19,032 nt of DNA from NCBI GenBank assembly GCA_001917895.1, contig MNEW01000032.1, positions 1 through 19,032 on the forward strand, read 5' to 3'. Both the position numbers and the translations under genes were made by a program. Below, piece by piece: positions 1 through 7,357 of the stretch. Below the pieces are notes generated by a model. That model saw nothing but the letters and a program-made list of their open reading frames with translations. It was not told the origin of the DNA and did no database searches. Position 1 is the stretch's first letter; every line of letters begins with the position of its first letter. The DNA comes from Actinobacteria bacterium 13_1_40CM_66_12 (GTDB lineage Bacteria > Chloroflexota > Dormibacteria > Dormibacterales > Dormibacteraceae).

Positions 1-724
1 CGGTGGTGTGGTAGTTGAGCCCGTTCGATCCGCCGCCATTGTCGACCTGGTTGGTGAGCGGACCCGGACAGGGACTGCCGTCGTAATCGGTTTGCTGTGA
101 AGGCACGCCCGTCGAGTGCGGACCGTTGTTGGCGCCGAAGCTGCCGTACGCGTAGACCGGACCTGTCACCGTCTGGAACGCGGCGCCTCCACCGTTGATC
201 ATGGCGTCGCCGCTCAACGCGGCGACCGCATAATCGGCGCCGTTGAACTCGGGTCCTGGCTTGGTCGCGCGCGCGGACGCGCCGGTGTTGACCACCGAGT
301 AGCCCACCATGCGCGCGAAGATGCTCGGCTGCTGGTGCTGCAGCAGCACGTCGAGAACGCTCGGGTAGTTGAGGATCCCGCCCACGCGATACCTGTCGGC
401 GAGCTGGACCGTGTAGCCGGTCACGTAGTAAGTGCCCGCGGGGCAGATGGTGGGCCCTCCGCAAGCGCCCACCGGGACTGTGAAACCGAGCGACGGCGCG
501 AGGTATTGGAGCGCGACGTAGTTTGCCCGGGCGGGGCCCGCCGGCCCGAACGACCGCGACCCGGCGAGCGCGGCGGCGTCCGCGTACGCCTGGAGGTTGC
601 GGCGGTCCGACATCGCAAGGCCAACGTCGAACACCATGGTGCCGAGGATGGTCAGCGCGATGATCATCGCTCCGACGATCACGATCGCCTGGCCGCTCTG
701 CCGCTCGCGACGGCGTCTGTCCAT
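1..724 (-). CDS. TadG-like pilus assembly protein (partial, C-terminus off the left edge)
   Basis: The frame is open from an ATG at 724 down to base 2 without a stop, giving 241 codons, so the gene is cut by the window edge. The N-terminus starts MDRRRRERQSGQAIVIVGAM, then one hydrophobic helix (about residues 14-36), then DRRNLQAYADAAALAG at about 41-56. This is the usual start of the putative Flp pilus-assembly TadE/G-like (Tad) family: a short basic cytoplasmic tail, a GQ.I pseudopilin-like motif, a membrane helix and an 'ADAAALAGA' helix. The rest is an extracytoplasmic, Gly/Asn/Ser-rich domain with paired cysteines. TadG-like proteins are minor components of tight-adherence pili and sit in the envelope. 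The start lies 4 bases after the stop of the preceding TadE-like gene, so the two are likely one operon. The family is clear; the exact role in the pilus is not. Confidence 0.8.
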   Translation of the reverse strand, partial: MDRRRRERQSGQAIVIVGAMIIALTILGTMVFDVGLAMSDRRNLQAYADAAALAGSRSFGPAGPARANYVALQYLAPSLGFTVPVGACGGPTICPAGTYYVTGYTVQLADRYRVGGILNYPSVLDVLLQHQQPSIFARMVGYSVVNTGASARATKPGPEFNGADYAVAALSGDAMINGGGAAFQTVTGPVYAYGSFGANNGPHSTGVPSQQTDYDGSPCPGPLTNQVDNGGGSNGLNYHTT

Positions 725-728
725 CAGC

Positions 729-1355
729 TCAGTACTCCGCAACCATCGATGTGGAAGACGCGATCCTCAGGAAGTTCGGCGTGGCGCTGCCGAGGAAGGG
801 GACGAGCGTGTTGTAGCGGTAGATGACGGTCACGACGATCTGGAAGCAGCCCCTGTACTGAGGGCTGCTGTACTCAGGCGCGCGCGCTCCCAGCTCGCCA
901 GGGGCGGGGTCGCGGCCGAGCGCGCTGCGCGCGGAGGCGCAGCTGACGTAGCTGCCGGCGGCGCCTTGCTCGGTTGGATAGATGCACACCGACGCGTGGC
1001 CTACTGCCGGATTGGGGCAGTTCGCCGGGGACGCCTCGGCGAGGTTCGTGCCGGAGCTGAAGCCGCCGAGCACATTGGTCACCGTCTGGTAGACCCGCGC
1101 GCTCGTGAGGCAGCCGCTGCCGTTGGCCGCGTTGACCTGAGTCGTGCCGGAGCACGCGCCTGCTGCGGTTCCGAAGGGGTTGTCGTAGGGATCGGCGTTG
1201 GCCACCACCTGTCGAGCACCCTGTCGCGCGGCTTCGGCGACGGTCGTAGTCACCCAGTCGACGCGGAACAGGTCGATGGTGAGAGCCAGCAGAAAGAAAA
1301 GGATGGGGAACACCAGCGCGAACTCGACGAGCGCCTGGCCCTTCTGTCTCGACAT
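729..1355 (-). CDS. TadE-like pseudopilin
   Basis: A 208-residue protein starting MSRQKGQALVEFALVFPILF. GQALVEFALV followed by a long hydrophobic helix (about residues 11-31) is the signature of TadE-like pseudopilins (PF07811): short basic tail, a cleavage/processing region, a Glu five residues into the motif, and one membrane helix. The following segment TTVAEAARQGARQVV is the typical amphipathic helix after the TM. The C-terminal two thirds is an extracytoplasmic domain with several Cys residues and many Gly/Ser/Asn. The frame stays open to 1907 upstream, but that extension is antisense-like Arg/His-rich translation, so the ATG at 1355 is chosen. It shares its A with the TGA of the preceding TadE-like gene (TGATG). 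The product is probably a minor pilin-like component of the Tad/Flp secretion apparatus. Confidence 0.82.
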   Translation of the reverse strand: MSRQKGQALVEFALVFPILFFLLALTIDLFRVDWVTTTVAEAARQGARQVVANADPYDNPFGTAAGACSGTTQVNAANGSGCLTSARVYQTVTNVLGGFSSGTNLAEASPANCPNPAVGHASVCIYPTEQGAAGSYVSCASARSALGRDPAPGELGARAPEYSSPQYRGCFQIVVTVIYRYNTLVPFLGSATPNFLRIASSTSMVAEY

Positions 1356-1915
1356 CAGTACTCGCTCCGCTGGAACGAGCTCACCGTGATGGATATCTGC
1401 GTGCCGATCACCGGCCACAGCAGGGGCGTGATGATGCGCATGGTGTCGGTGATGGTCGCGGTGATCGAATCCGCGCCCGCGCTTTGAGGCCCGCCGCCGT
1501 TGGCGTTGGCGTTCGTGACGGCGGCGCCGTTGAGGCAGTGGAACGTGACTGACAGCGTCGCGCCCGCGATCACCGAGCCGGCGGGGGTGCCGTTGTTGGA
1601 GCTCTCCAGCGCCGCCTCGTTGGCGATCGTCGCGATGGAACCGCCTGAGGGCGGAATCGGCGAAGTCACCGTGACGGCCAGCGGGCCGCTCCCGGTGCCG
1701 GAGCAGATGGCGTCGGCGGTGGCTTGCTGGCTCGGGGATACCGCCACGCGCAAGGCCTGCCGCGTCGAGTTGGTGACGGCTTCGCGGTAATAGAAAGCGC
1801 GCCCGATGTCGGTCACCCCCAACGCGAGCAGCAGCACCACGGGCAGCGTGATCGCTGTTTCGACCAGCGACTGCCCACGCATCCGCCGCCGCGCCAGCCA
1901 AGCGCACGAGTGCAT
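1355..1915 (-). CDS. TadE-like pseudopilin, first gene of the tad cluster in this window
   Basis: A 186-residue protein with MRGQSLVETAITLPVVLLLALG near the N-terminus (about residues 12-33), the RGQSLVE plus hydrophobic helix signature of TadE (PF07811). It continues with DIGRAFYYREAVTNSTRQALR, the helix that packs against the membrane segment in this family. The ATG at 1915 is preferred because a GAGGGGG purine run lies about 8 bases upstream. An ATG at 1975 (206 residues) and one at 1882 (MRGQSLVE) are alternatives. The mature domain is Thr/Ser/Gly-rich, as expected for an exported pilin-like subunit. It overlaps the next TadE gene by one base (TGATG) and is transcribed divergently from the DUF2087 gene across 114 bases. 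Its likely role is a minor component of a tight-adherence pilus. Confidence 0.8.
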   Translation of the reverse strand: MHSCAWLARRRMRGQSLVETAITLPVVLLLALGVTDIGRAFYYREAVTNSTRQALRVAVSPSQQATADAICSGTGSGPLAVTVTSPIPPSGGSIATIANEAALESSNNGTPAGSVIAGATLSVTFHCLNGAAVTNANANGGGPQSAGADSITATITDTMRIITPLLWPVIGTQISITVSSFQRSEY

Positions 1916-2029
1916 GCGAAAACCCCCTCTCTCGTGGAACCGAGCGCCTCCATCGGGAGCCCGTTCACTTGACACTTAAAACGAGCCCGCGCGGGGTGTC
2001 TTGCAGCCCGCCGGCCGTCTTAACCTTCA

Positions 2030-2356
2030 GTGAGAGTGGGCCTTAAGGAAACGACTTACGACGAGCGTGTGCTGGCCAACTTCGTCGATCCCGGCGGCCA
2101 TCTGCTCGGAATTCCAGCGCAGCGCAAGAAGCGCCTCGCCGTGCTGCGTTGGTTGGTGGAAAATTTCCAGCCCGGCCGCCGCTACGCGGAGGCGGAGGTG
2201 AACCGGATAATCAGCCGCCGCCATCCCGACTTCGCGGCGCTGCGCCGGCTGCTGGTCGATGAAGAGCTGATGCAGCGGCGTCGCGGGATCTACTGGCGCA
2301 CGGGAAGCGTGCCGAACGTGGGGCACGACCCGGCCTCGTGGCCGAGCCCGCCTTAA
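2030..2356 (+). CDS. DUF2087 domain protein
   Basis: A 108-residue protein matching the DUF2087 pattern (PF09860). It has a first segment ending in a basic 'PAQRKKRLAVLRWLVENF' helix (about residues 29-46), then PGRRYAEAEVNRII, then HPDFAALRRLLVDEELMQR, and ends on IYWR. This layout resembles a small winged-helix-like domain often attached to, or standing beside, transcription factors. The biochemical role is unknown. The start is a GTG at 2030; a second GTG at 2036 is equally possible, and neither has a convincing Shine-Dalgarno. The stop lies 12 bases before the TTG of the gamma-glutamyltransferase, in the same frame, so the two are probably co-transcribed. The C-terminal tail after IYWR is Pro-rich and probably disordered. 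Confidence 0.75.
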   Translation: MRVGLKETTYDERVLANFVDPGGHLLGIPAQRKKRLAVLRWLVENFQPGRRYAEAEVNRIISRRHPDFAALRRLLVDEELMQRRRGIYWRTGSVPNVGHDPASWPSPP

Positions 2357-2368
2357 TCTTTAGGTCCC

Positions 2369-3982
2369 TTGGCGATCATCGTCTGCCCGCAGCCGGCCGC
2401 GGCCGAGATCGGCCTCGAGGTCATGAGGCGTGGGGGCAACGCGGTCGACGCTGCCGTCACGTGCGCCTTCGTGCAGGGCGTCCTCGACCCGCAGATGTGC
2501 GGCATCGGCGGCTGCGGGGTGATGCTCGTGCACGGTCCGAAGAGCGGCGACGCGCTCCTCGAGTTCTATGCGACGGCGGGCTCGCGGGCTCGAGAGGACC
2601 AGTGGGAGCACCTTTTCGTCCGTCAGGCCGCGGATCGGTACGGCTATGTGCTTCAGGGATGGGTGAATGACGTCGGCTATCAGTCGGTGGGCGTGCCGGG
2701 GACCGTGGCGGGGCTGGCCGAGGCGCTGACCAGGTACGGCACGATCACGTGGGCGCAGGCGATCGAGCCCGCGATCCCACTCGCGCGTGATGGGTTCCCG
2801 GTGACCGGGTACATGCACGGCTACTGGACGACCGACTACGGACCGGACGTGGTGCCGAACCGGCTGCGCATCCAGGCCACGCCCGCCGCCAGGGCGATTT
2901 ATATGCGAAATGGTGAACTATTCGATATTGGCGAACCATTTGTGCAGACGGACCTCGCCCGGACGCTGGAGAGGCTGGCGAACGAGGGACCGGACGTCTT
3001 CTACAAGGGCGATATCGCCGATCGGATCGCCGCCGACTTCGAGGCCAACGGCGGGTTCATCACGAAGGAAGACCTGGCCGGCTACCGGGTCAACGTGACC
3101 GAGCCTCTGCGAGGGACGTATCGAGGGCTGTCCGTCATGGCGGCGGGACCGCCCGCCGCCGGAATCACCCTCCTGCAGATGCTCAACTTCCTCGAGGGAT
3201 TCGACATCGGCTCACACGGATGGCCGAGCACGGAGGCGGCCCGGCTGCTCATCGAGGCGATGGCATGGGCGGTCGCCGACCGCGACCTTCACGTCGCCGA
3301 CCCGCGCTTCATCGACGTGCCCACAGGCGCGCTCGCCGACAAGGGCTACGCGGCCAAGGCGCGTGAGGTGGCAGGGATGGCTGTTGGTGCAGGGAGTGCA
3401 GCGGGCGGGGTCCAGGATCGGCCCGACACGACTCACGTTTGCGTGGTCGACGACATCGGCAACGCGGTGTCGCTGACGCACACGCTCGGGTCGGCGAGCG
3501 GTGTCGTCACGCCAGGCCTCGGCTTTGGCTTCAACGACTACATGAACTGCTTCGACCCGCGCCCCGGGAACCCGAACTCCGTGCGGCCGGGCAAGACACG
3601 GGCGACCAGCATGACGCCGACTCTGGTGTTCGATGGCGACCGCTTGCGCGTCTGCATCGGTGCGCCTGGCGGCACCAAGATCGTGACCGGAATCCTGCAG
3701 GTGCTCGTCAACATCCTGGACCACGCCATGACGCCGGTCGAAGCGGTGAGCGCGCCGAGGATCGATTTCCAGGGCGATGTGGTGCAGCTCGAGGCCCGCA
3801 TCCCGCCGGCGGTCGGCCGCGGGCTGGAGCGGCGCGGCTACGCGGTGACCCGGCGGACGCTCAACTACGACTCCTACTTCTCACGGCCGCAGGTCATCGT
3901 CGGCGAGAAGGACGGTTTCCTCCACGGCGCGTCGGACCCGCGCAAGGACGGTGGCACCGCGCTGGACACGGAAACCGAATGA
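2369..3982 (+). CDS. Gamma-glutamyltransferase family protein (GGT, Ntn hydrolase)
   Basis: A 537-residue protein with the whole GGT core. GLEVMRRGGNAVDAAV (about residues 15-30) and QMCGIGGCGVML (about 42-53) form the start of the large subunit. The autocleavage/nucleophile site is TTHVCVVDD with Thr354 first, which would give subunits of about 353 and 184 residues. TSMTPTLVF and GAPGGTKI follow; the family's oxyanion-hole Gly pair is in PGG, and the usual SSMSPT serines appear as Thr-Ser-Met-Thr here. GGTs cleave gamma-glutamyl bonds of glutathione-like substrates and can transfer the glutamyl group; some relatives are acylases. There is no signal peptide: the TTG at 2369 is the only start after the in-frame stop at 2354 that keeps the core, so the protein is probably cytoplasmic. 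Its stop overlaps the SDR start (ATGA). An unusually AT-rich patch sits at about 2893-2945. Confidence 0.88.
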   Translation: MAIIVCPQPAAAEIGLEVMRRGGNAVDAAVTCAFVQGVLDPQMCGIGGCGVMLVHGPKSGDALLEFYATAGSRAREDQWEHLFVRQAADRYGYVLQGWVNDVGYQSVGVPGTVAGLAEALTRYGTITWAQAIEPAIPLARDGFPVTGYMHGYWTTDYGPDVVPNRLRIQATPAARAIYMRNGELFDIGEPFVQTDLARTLERLANEGPDVFYKGDIADRIAADFEANGGFITKEDLAGYRVNVTEPLRGTYRGLSVMAAGPPAAGITLLQMLNFLEGFDIGSHGWPSTEAARLLIEAMAWAVADRDLHVADPRFIDVPTGALADKGYAAKAREVAGMAVGAGSAAGGVQDRPDTTHVCVVDDIGNAVSLTHTLGSASGVVTPGLGFGFNDYMNCFDPRPGNPNSVRPGKTRATSMTPTLVFDGDRLRVCIGAPGGTKIVTGILQVLVNILDHAMTPVEAVSAPRIDFQGDVVQLEARIPPAVGRGLERRGYAVTRRTLNYDSYFSRPQVIVGEKDGFLHGASDPRKDGGTALDTETE

Positions 3983-4716
3983 GGTTCAAAGACCGGGTCG
4001 CCCTAGTCACCGGAGGAGGGCGCGGAATCGGCGCCGCCACGGCACGGCTTTTGGCGGCGGAAGGCGCGAAAGTCGCGGTCTCCGACCTCGACGAGGCGCC
4101 CGTTCGCGAGGTGGCCGACCCGATCGGCGCCCTCGCCATAGGCTGTGACGTGAGCGTTCGCACCGAGGTTGAAGCGATGGTCGAGCTCACTGTCAAGGAG
4201 CTCGGGGGGCTCGACATCCTCGTCACGTGCGCGGGGATCATCCGCGACAACCTGCTTTTCAAGATGACCGACGAGGATTGGGACGCGGTCATCGACACGC
4301 ACCTGAAGGGCAGCTTTCTCTGCGCCCGCTCGGCCCAGAAGCACATGGTCGAGAAGAAGTACGGAAAGATGGTGTTCCTCTCGTCGACGTCGGCGTTGGG
4401 AAACCGCGGGCAGGCCAACTACTCAGCAGCCAAAGCAGGGCTCCAGGGCATGGCACGCACTCTCGCGATCGAGCTCGGGCCGTTCAATGTCAACGTGAAC
4501 ACGGTCGCTCCAGGCTTCGTGGAGACCCGGATGACGCGCGCCACCGCGGAGCGCATGGGCATGGACTTCGAGACGTTCAAGCTCGGCGCGGCGTCGCAGA
4601 TTCCGCTCCGCCGGATCGGCCAGCCGGAGGACATCGCAAACGTGATTGCGTTCCTGTGCAGCGATGAGTCGGGATTTGTCTCCGGGCAGACGATCTACGT
4701 GCGCGGGGGACCGTAG
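3979..4716 (+). CDS. SDR-family oxidoreductase, FabG-like (3-oxoacyl-ACP reductase-like)
   Basis: A 245-residue classical short-chain dehydrogenase. The dinucleotide-binding TGGGRGIG is at residues 11-18, a TCAG replaces the usual NNAG, and the catalytic triad is Ser135, Tyr148 and Lys152 (the YSAAK motif). NTVAPGFVETRM follows, and the C-terminus SGQTIYVRGG is the FabG-type ending (DGG replaced by RGG). These enzymes reduce 3-oxoacyl thioesters or related ketones with NADPH; the substrate cannot be read from the sequence. The frame is open upstream, but the ATG at 3979 overlaps the GGT stop (ATGA) and starts directly before the Rossmann strand (RFKDRVALVTGG), so it is chosen. It is the last gene of the DUF2087-GGT-SDR unit. 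A hairpin without a T-tract (4743-4771) lies downstream. Confidence 0.9.
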   Translation: MRFKDRVALVTGGGRGIGAATARLLAAEGAKVAVSDLDEAPVREVADPIGALAIGCDVSVRTEVEAMVELTVKELGGLDILVTCAGIIRDNLLFKMTDEDWDAVIDTHLKGSFLCARSAQKHMVEKKYGKMVFLSSTSALGNRGQANYSAAKAGLQGMARTLAIELGPFNVNVNTVAPGFVETRMTRATAERMGMDFETFKLGAASQIPLRRIGQPEDIANVIAFLCSDESGFVSGQTIYVRGGP

Positions 4717-4813
4717 CGCCGCAGTTCGAACTCAAGCAAGGTTGGGCGGCCACCGACCGTTGTACCGCCCATGAAGCTGCGCCTCAGCTTGCTTTCCAAG
4801 CGGCGTCGATCCG

Positions 4814-4852
4814 TTTTGGCCGTACGAACTTTCGTACGCGCGAACGCCAAAA
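4814..4852. repeat. Nested dyad: perfect 8+8 palindrome inside a 7-bp inverted repeat
   Basis: The inner element CGTACGAA-CT-TTCGTACG (4821-4838) is perfectly symmetric. It is flanked by TTTTGGC (4814-4820) and GCCAAAA (4846-4852), which also pair. The 2-base spacer is too short for an RNA loop with all pairs formed, so a protein operator is as likely as an RNA hairpin. GCGAACGCC at 4840-4848 is also the inverse of GGCGTTCGC at 4902-4910. No known regulator is assigned. Confidence 0.6.
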
Positions 4853-4895
4853 ATCGCGCCAATCTTAAGCTGGACGTGAGTTCGGTTGGGGGAGG

Positions 4896-4909
4896 CGAAC
4901 TGGCGTTCG
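4896..4909. promoter_or_regulatory. Candidate LexA (SOS) box upstream of the LysM-CHAP gene
   Basis: CGAAC-TGGC-GTTCG is a perfect palindrome with the GAAC-N4-GTTC core typical of Gram-positive and actinobacterial LexA boxes. It lies 27 bases upstream of the proposed -35 of the downstream gene. The same bases could form a 6-bp RNA hairpin with a TGGC loop (4895-4910), so the assignment is tentative. Confidence 0.4.
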
Positions 4910-4936
4910 CTCGGTTGCGGGTGGAGTCCAAGCGGG

Positions 4937-4966
4937 TTGACGGACTTGGTGGGGGTCTGCTACGGT
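4937..4966 (+). promoter_or_regulatory. Probable sigma70-type promoter for the LysM-CHAP gene
   Basis: TTGACG (4937-4942) matches five of six -35 consensus bases. It is separated by 18 bases from TACGGT (4961-4966), which fits the loose TAnnnT -10 seen in GC-rich bacteria. The leader would be about 65-70 bases before the TTG start. The -10 is weak by E. coli standards, so confidence is moderate. Confidence 0.45.
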
Positions 4967-5040
4967 GACCGCCGTTCTCTGGGGACCCGGCCGCGCCCGC
5001 GGGTTGGTTCACAACGATCGCAACGTTTAGGGGTAGACAT

Positions 5041-5997
5041 TTGCGAGTCCATCGATATCTGACACATGCTGTCGTGCTTGCGATAGCTGTGGGTATTTCG
5101 TCATACGCGTCGATGGACCGCCACGTCCCCGCTTATCTCACCTCCAGACTCGGAACCGTCGACGCGCAGGCGGTGGTCGCGACCGAGGGCGGCACAGCGG
5201 GCGACGTGTCGCTGGGCCGTTACAGCACGATCATCAAGCCGGTCGCCATCCCGGCCGCGGCGCCGATGAGCCACAAGTCGTTCGGCTATACGGTTGCGGC
5301 CGGCGAGACGCTCTCGTCGATCGCGACCAAGTTCCATGTCACCGTCAGCCAGATTCGCTGGTCGAACACCAACCTGTTCTCGAACGACTCGGTCTCCACC
5401 GGCGACCAGATCGTGATCCCGCCGATCCCCGGCGTCGTGGTCACCGTCAAGGCGACCGACACGCTCGACGCCCTGGCCACCAAGTACCAGGTGGACGCCC
5501 AGAGCATCTACGACTTCAACCGGCTGCGCAGCACCGAGCTGGCCGCCGGTTCCACGCTGGTCATCCCCAACGGCGTGGGCGGCGCATTCCCGCCACCGCC
5601 GGCGCTGTACCAGCTGCTGATGCGCTCGGGCACGGGCGGCGGCTACCCGGTCAAGGTGCTCGGATGCTGCCTCGGCCCATACACCGCCAACGGGTTCCCG
5701 GTCGGCTGGTGCACCTACTACGTGGCGACGAAGCGCAACGTGACGTGGCGCGGTGACGCGGGCTACTGGTACCAGAACGCGGCGGCGCAGGGCTACCCGG
5801 TGGGCCCGACTCCAAGGGTCGGTTCGATCATGGTCACCTGGGAGAGCTGGGCCGGTCACGTGGCCTACGTCGAAGCCGTTAATGCGGACGGGTCTTGGGT
5901 GGTGACTGAGATGAACTGGGTTGCGTTCGACGTGATCGACGAGCGCACCATCAGGCCCGGTCAGCTCGGTGCCCGCCTGGTGGGCTTCATCTACTAA
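5041..5997 (+). CDS. Exported LysM-LysM-CHAP cell-wall hydrolase
   Basis: A 318-residue protein with one N-terminal hydrophobic segment (about residues 9-24; signal peptide or membrane anchor). Two LysM peptidoglycan-binding domains follow (about 81-128, FGYTVAAGETLSSIA...; and about 132-177, VVVTVKATDTLDALA...), then a Pro-rich linker and a C-terminal CHAP domain (about 215-318). In the CHAP domain Cys224 (GWCTYYVA) and His273 (AGHVAYVE) are the expected catalytic pair, with Glu290 or Asn292 (EMNW) as the third residue. CHAP enzymes cleave peptidoglycan peptides (amidase or endopeptidase), acting outside the membrane. The start is a TTG at 5041 with AGGGG about 8 bases upstream. A promoter and a LexA-box-like dyad precede it. 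The stop overlaps the stop of the convergent MFS gene (CTAA, 5994-5997). Confidence 0.88.
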   Translation: MRVHRYLTHAVVLAIAVGISSYASMDRHVPAYLTSRLGTVDAQAVVATEGGTAGDVSLGRYSTIIKPVAIPAAAPMSHKSFGYTVAAGETLSSIATKFHVTVSQIRWSNTNLFSNDSVSTGDQIVIPPIPGVVVTVKATDTLDALATKYQVDAQSIYDFNRLRSTELAAGSTLVIPNGVGGAFPPPPALYQLLMRSGTGGGYPVKVLGCCLGPYTANGFPVGWCTYYVATKRNVTWRGDAGYWYQNAAAQGYPVGPTPRVGSIMVTWESWAGHVAYVEAVNADGSWVVTEMNWVAFDVIDERTIRPGQLGARLVGFIY

Positions 5998-7286
5998 AGA
6001 GCGGGCGCGGGTTCTCCTGGTTTGGCTGCCCAGGCAGCCTCCATCGTCTCGGTGTCCGGTTTCACAGTCCTCAGGCCGGTCGATGCCACGATCGCGGCCA
6101 CGACCAGCAGCGTCGGCGAGGTGATCAGCAGCGCCAGCTGAATGCTGTGGACGTGGTCTGAGATCCAGCCCACGTCGAATGTCGAGTGCGAGTCGCCGAA
6201 CACGTGTGAGACGAACAAAAGCAGCGTCACGGAGCTGGCGCGCAGAGCCGGAGACACCACGTTCTGCGAGACGGCGGTGAACGGGCCGGATTGCAGATAG
6301 AGAGCGATGACGGTGATCAGGAAGGCAGGCACGAAAACCGGAACCGGCCCGACGTTGAGGGGCGCGATGAGCGCGATCGTGATGAAGACGGCGCCGATGA
6401 GAAAGCCTGCGATCCCAACCTCGAGGTGAGCGGCCGGGCGCGTGCGGGCAAGGCGATCCGCGATCCAGCCGCCGGCCAGCGTGCCGATCAGCCCGCCGAC
6501 CACGAGGACGCCGCCCGAAAGGAGGCCGGCACCCGTGACCGACATGTCGAACCGCCGGTGCAGGACGGTCGGCAGCCAGAAGGCGTTGGAGGCGAGCACG
6601 AAATACAGCACTGTCTGCGACAGGATCGCGGCGCGCAGTGTCGGGATGCGCATCAGGTTGACGAACGTGCGCGCGCTGGCGTCGGTGGTCCGCCTGACCG
6701 CGGACCCGACCTTTTCCATGCTTCCGCGTAGGGGCTCGCGCATGGTGAAGGCAAGAATCGCGAGGATCAAGCCGGGCAGCGCGGCGATGAAGAAGGCGGT
6801 GCGCCAGCCGTAGTGGTCCGCGACGAACCCGCCGCCCGCATAAGCGGCAGCGATTCCGATCACGCTGCCGGCACCCCAGATCGACATGACGCGGCCGCGC
6901 TGTTCCTTGGGGAAGTAGTCGGAGACCAGGGACGTGCCAGCGGGGTAGTAGCTGGCCTCACCGATGCCCACCGCTGCGCGGCTGAGGAACAGATGAACGT
7001 AGTTGGCGGCAAGGCCGGAGAACAGCGTGGCGAGGCTCCAGATCGTCACCCCGACGCCGATCACGGTCTTGCGCACGGAGCGGTCGCCCAAGTAGCCGAA
7101 GGGCAGGGCGGCGATTGCGTAGACGAGGAGGAAGGCGGTGGCCAGCAGCCCAATCTGCGCGTCGTTGAGCTGGAACTCGGTTTTGATCGGCGTCACGATC
7201 GCGGCGCCGACGTAGCGATCCATGTAGTTGAGGAAGTTGATCGCGACCATCACCGCGAGGACGTAGCGGGCGTAGCCTCGCGACAC
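5994..7286 (-). CDS. MFS transporter, Spinster-like
   Basis: A 430-residue protein with about 12 hydrophobic segments. The N-terminus NFLNYMDRYV (about residues 17-26) resembles the NF.DR signature of Spinster-type carriers. GYLGDRSVRK (about 64-73) is the MFS motif A loop between TM2 and TM3, and SRAAVGIGEASYYPAGTSL (about 102-120) is the TM4-TM5 region characteristic of this group. A basic/acidic cytoplasmic loop (about 188-212) separates the two six-helix halves. Members move lipids, organic acids or aromatic compounds by proton-coupled transport; the substrate here is unknown. The start is GTG at 7286; an in-frame stop lies a few codons upstream and no Shine-Dalgarno is visible, so it may be leaderless or start slightly downstream. 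It is monocistronic on the minus strand, convergent with the LysM-CHAP gene. Confidence 0.85.
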   Translation of the reverse strand: MSRGYARYVLAVMVAINFLNYMDRYVGAAIVTPIKTEFQLNDAQIGLLATAFLLVYAIAALPFGYLGDRSVRKTVIGVGVTIWSLATLFSGLAANYVHLFLSRAAVGIGEASYYPAGTSLVSDYFPKEQRGRVMSIWGAGSVIGIAAAYAGGGFVADHYGWRTAFFIAALPGLILAILAFTMREPLRGSMEKVGSAVRRTTDASARTFVNLMRIPTLRAAILSQTVLYFVLASNAFWLPTVLHRRFDMSVTGAGLLSGGVLVVGGLIGTLAGGWIADRLARTRPAAHLEVGIAGFLIGAVFITIALIAPLNVGPVPVFVPAFLITVIALYLQSGPFTAVSQNVVSPALRASSVTLLLFVSHVFGDSHSTFDVGWISDHVHSIQLALLITSPTLLVVAAIVASTGLRTVKPDTETMEAAWAAKPGEPAPAL

Positions 7287-7357
7287 GAGGTGAATTATGG
7301 CGTTGGGCTACCATTTAGCCCTACGGTCTCGGCTGGTCTTCGCGGCGCGGGCATCGT

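Larger units (their letters stand above)
4717..5040. other. Non-coding stretch rich in inverted repeats
   Basis: I see no credible gene in these 324 bases. A 65-codon frame at 4771-4968 has no ribosome site and no family resemblance. The stretch holds a series of inverted repeats: a 7-bp stem 4743-4749/4765-4771, AAGCTG/CAGCTT at 4774-4790 competing with GCTTG/CAAGC at 4787-4801, a nested dyad at 4814-4852, and GCGAAC/GTTCGC at 4895-4910. A likely promoter for the LysM-CHAP gene follows at 4937-4966. A ribosome site (AGGGG, about 5029-5033) lies just before the TTG at 5041. The first half could be the 3' end of the SDR transcript and the second half the control region of the hydrolase. Confidence 0.6.

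Noticed and set aside
116..826. 236-codon plus-strand frame opposite the tad genes
   Set aside because: Arg/His/Ala-rich antisense translation spanning two real minus-strand genes with clear TadG/TadE signatures.
729..1907. 392-codon minus-strand frame extending the second TadE upstream
   Set aside because: The first part is out-of-frame translation of the first TadE gene; the TadE motif begins at the ATG at 1355.
1969..1974. TTGACA as a plus-strand -35 for the DUF2087 gene
   Set aside because: No -10-like sequence 16-19 bases downstream; the region there is GC-rich.
4743..4771. Intrinsic terminator after the SDR gene
   Set aside because: The stem is real but has a 15-base loop and no T-tract, so it is kept only as an inverted repeat.
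4771..4968. 65-codon plus-strand frame in the intergenic stretch
   Set aside because: No ribosome site and a basic low-complexity sequence; it overlaps inverted repeats, the LexA-like box and the promoter.
4917..5038. A c-di-AMP (ydaO) riboswitch before the LysM-CHAP gene, as found for many actinobacterial wall hydrolases
   Set aside because: The leader has GGTGACC and GGGGACCC fragments, but the conserved blocks of the class (GGGGGAACCA, GGTGAATC and the 3' AACCTCGTAAGC-type end) are not present in order.
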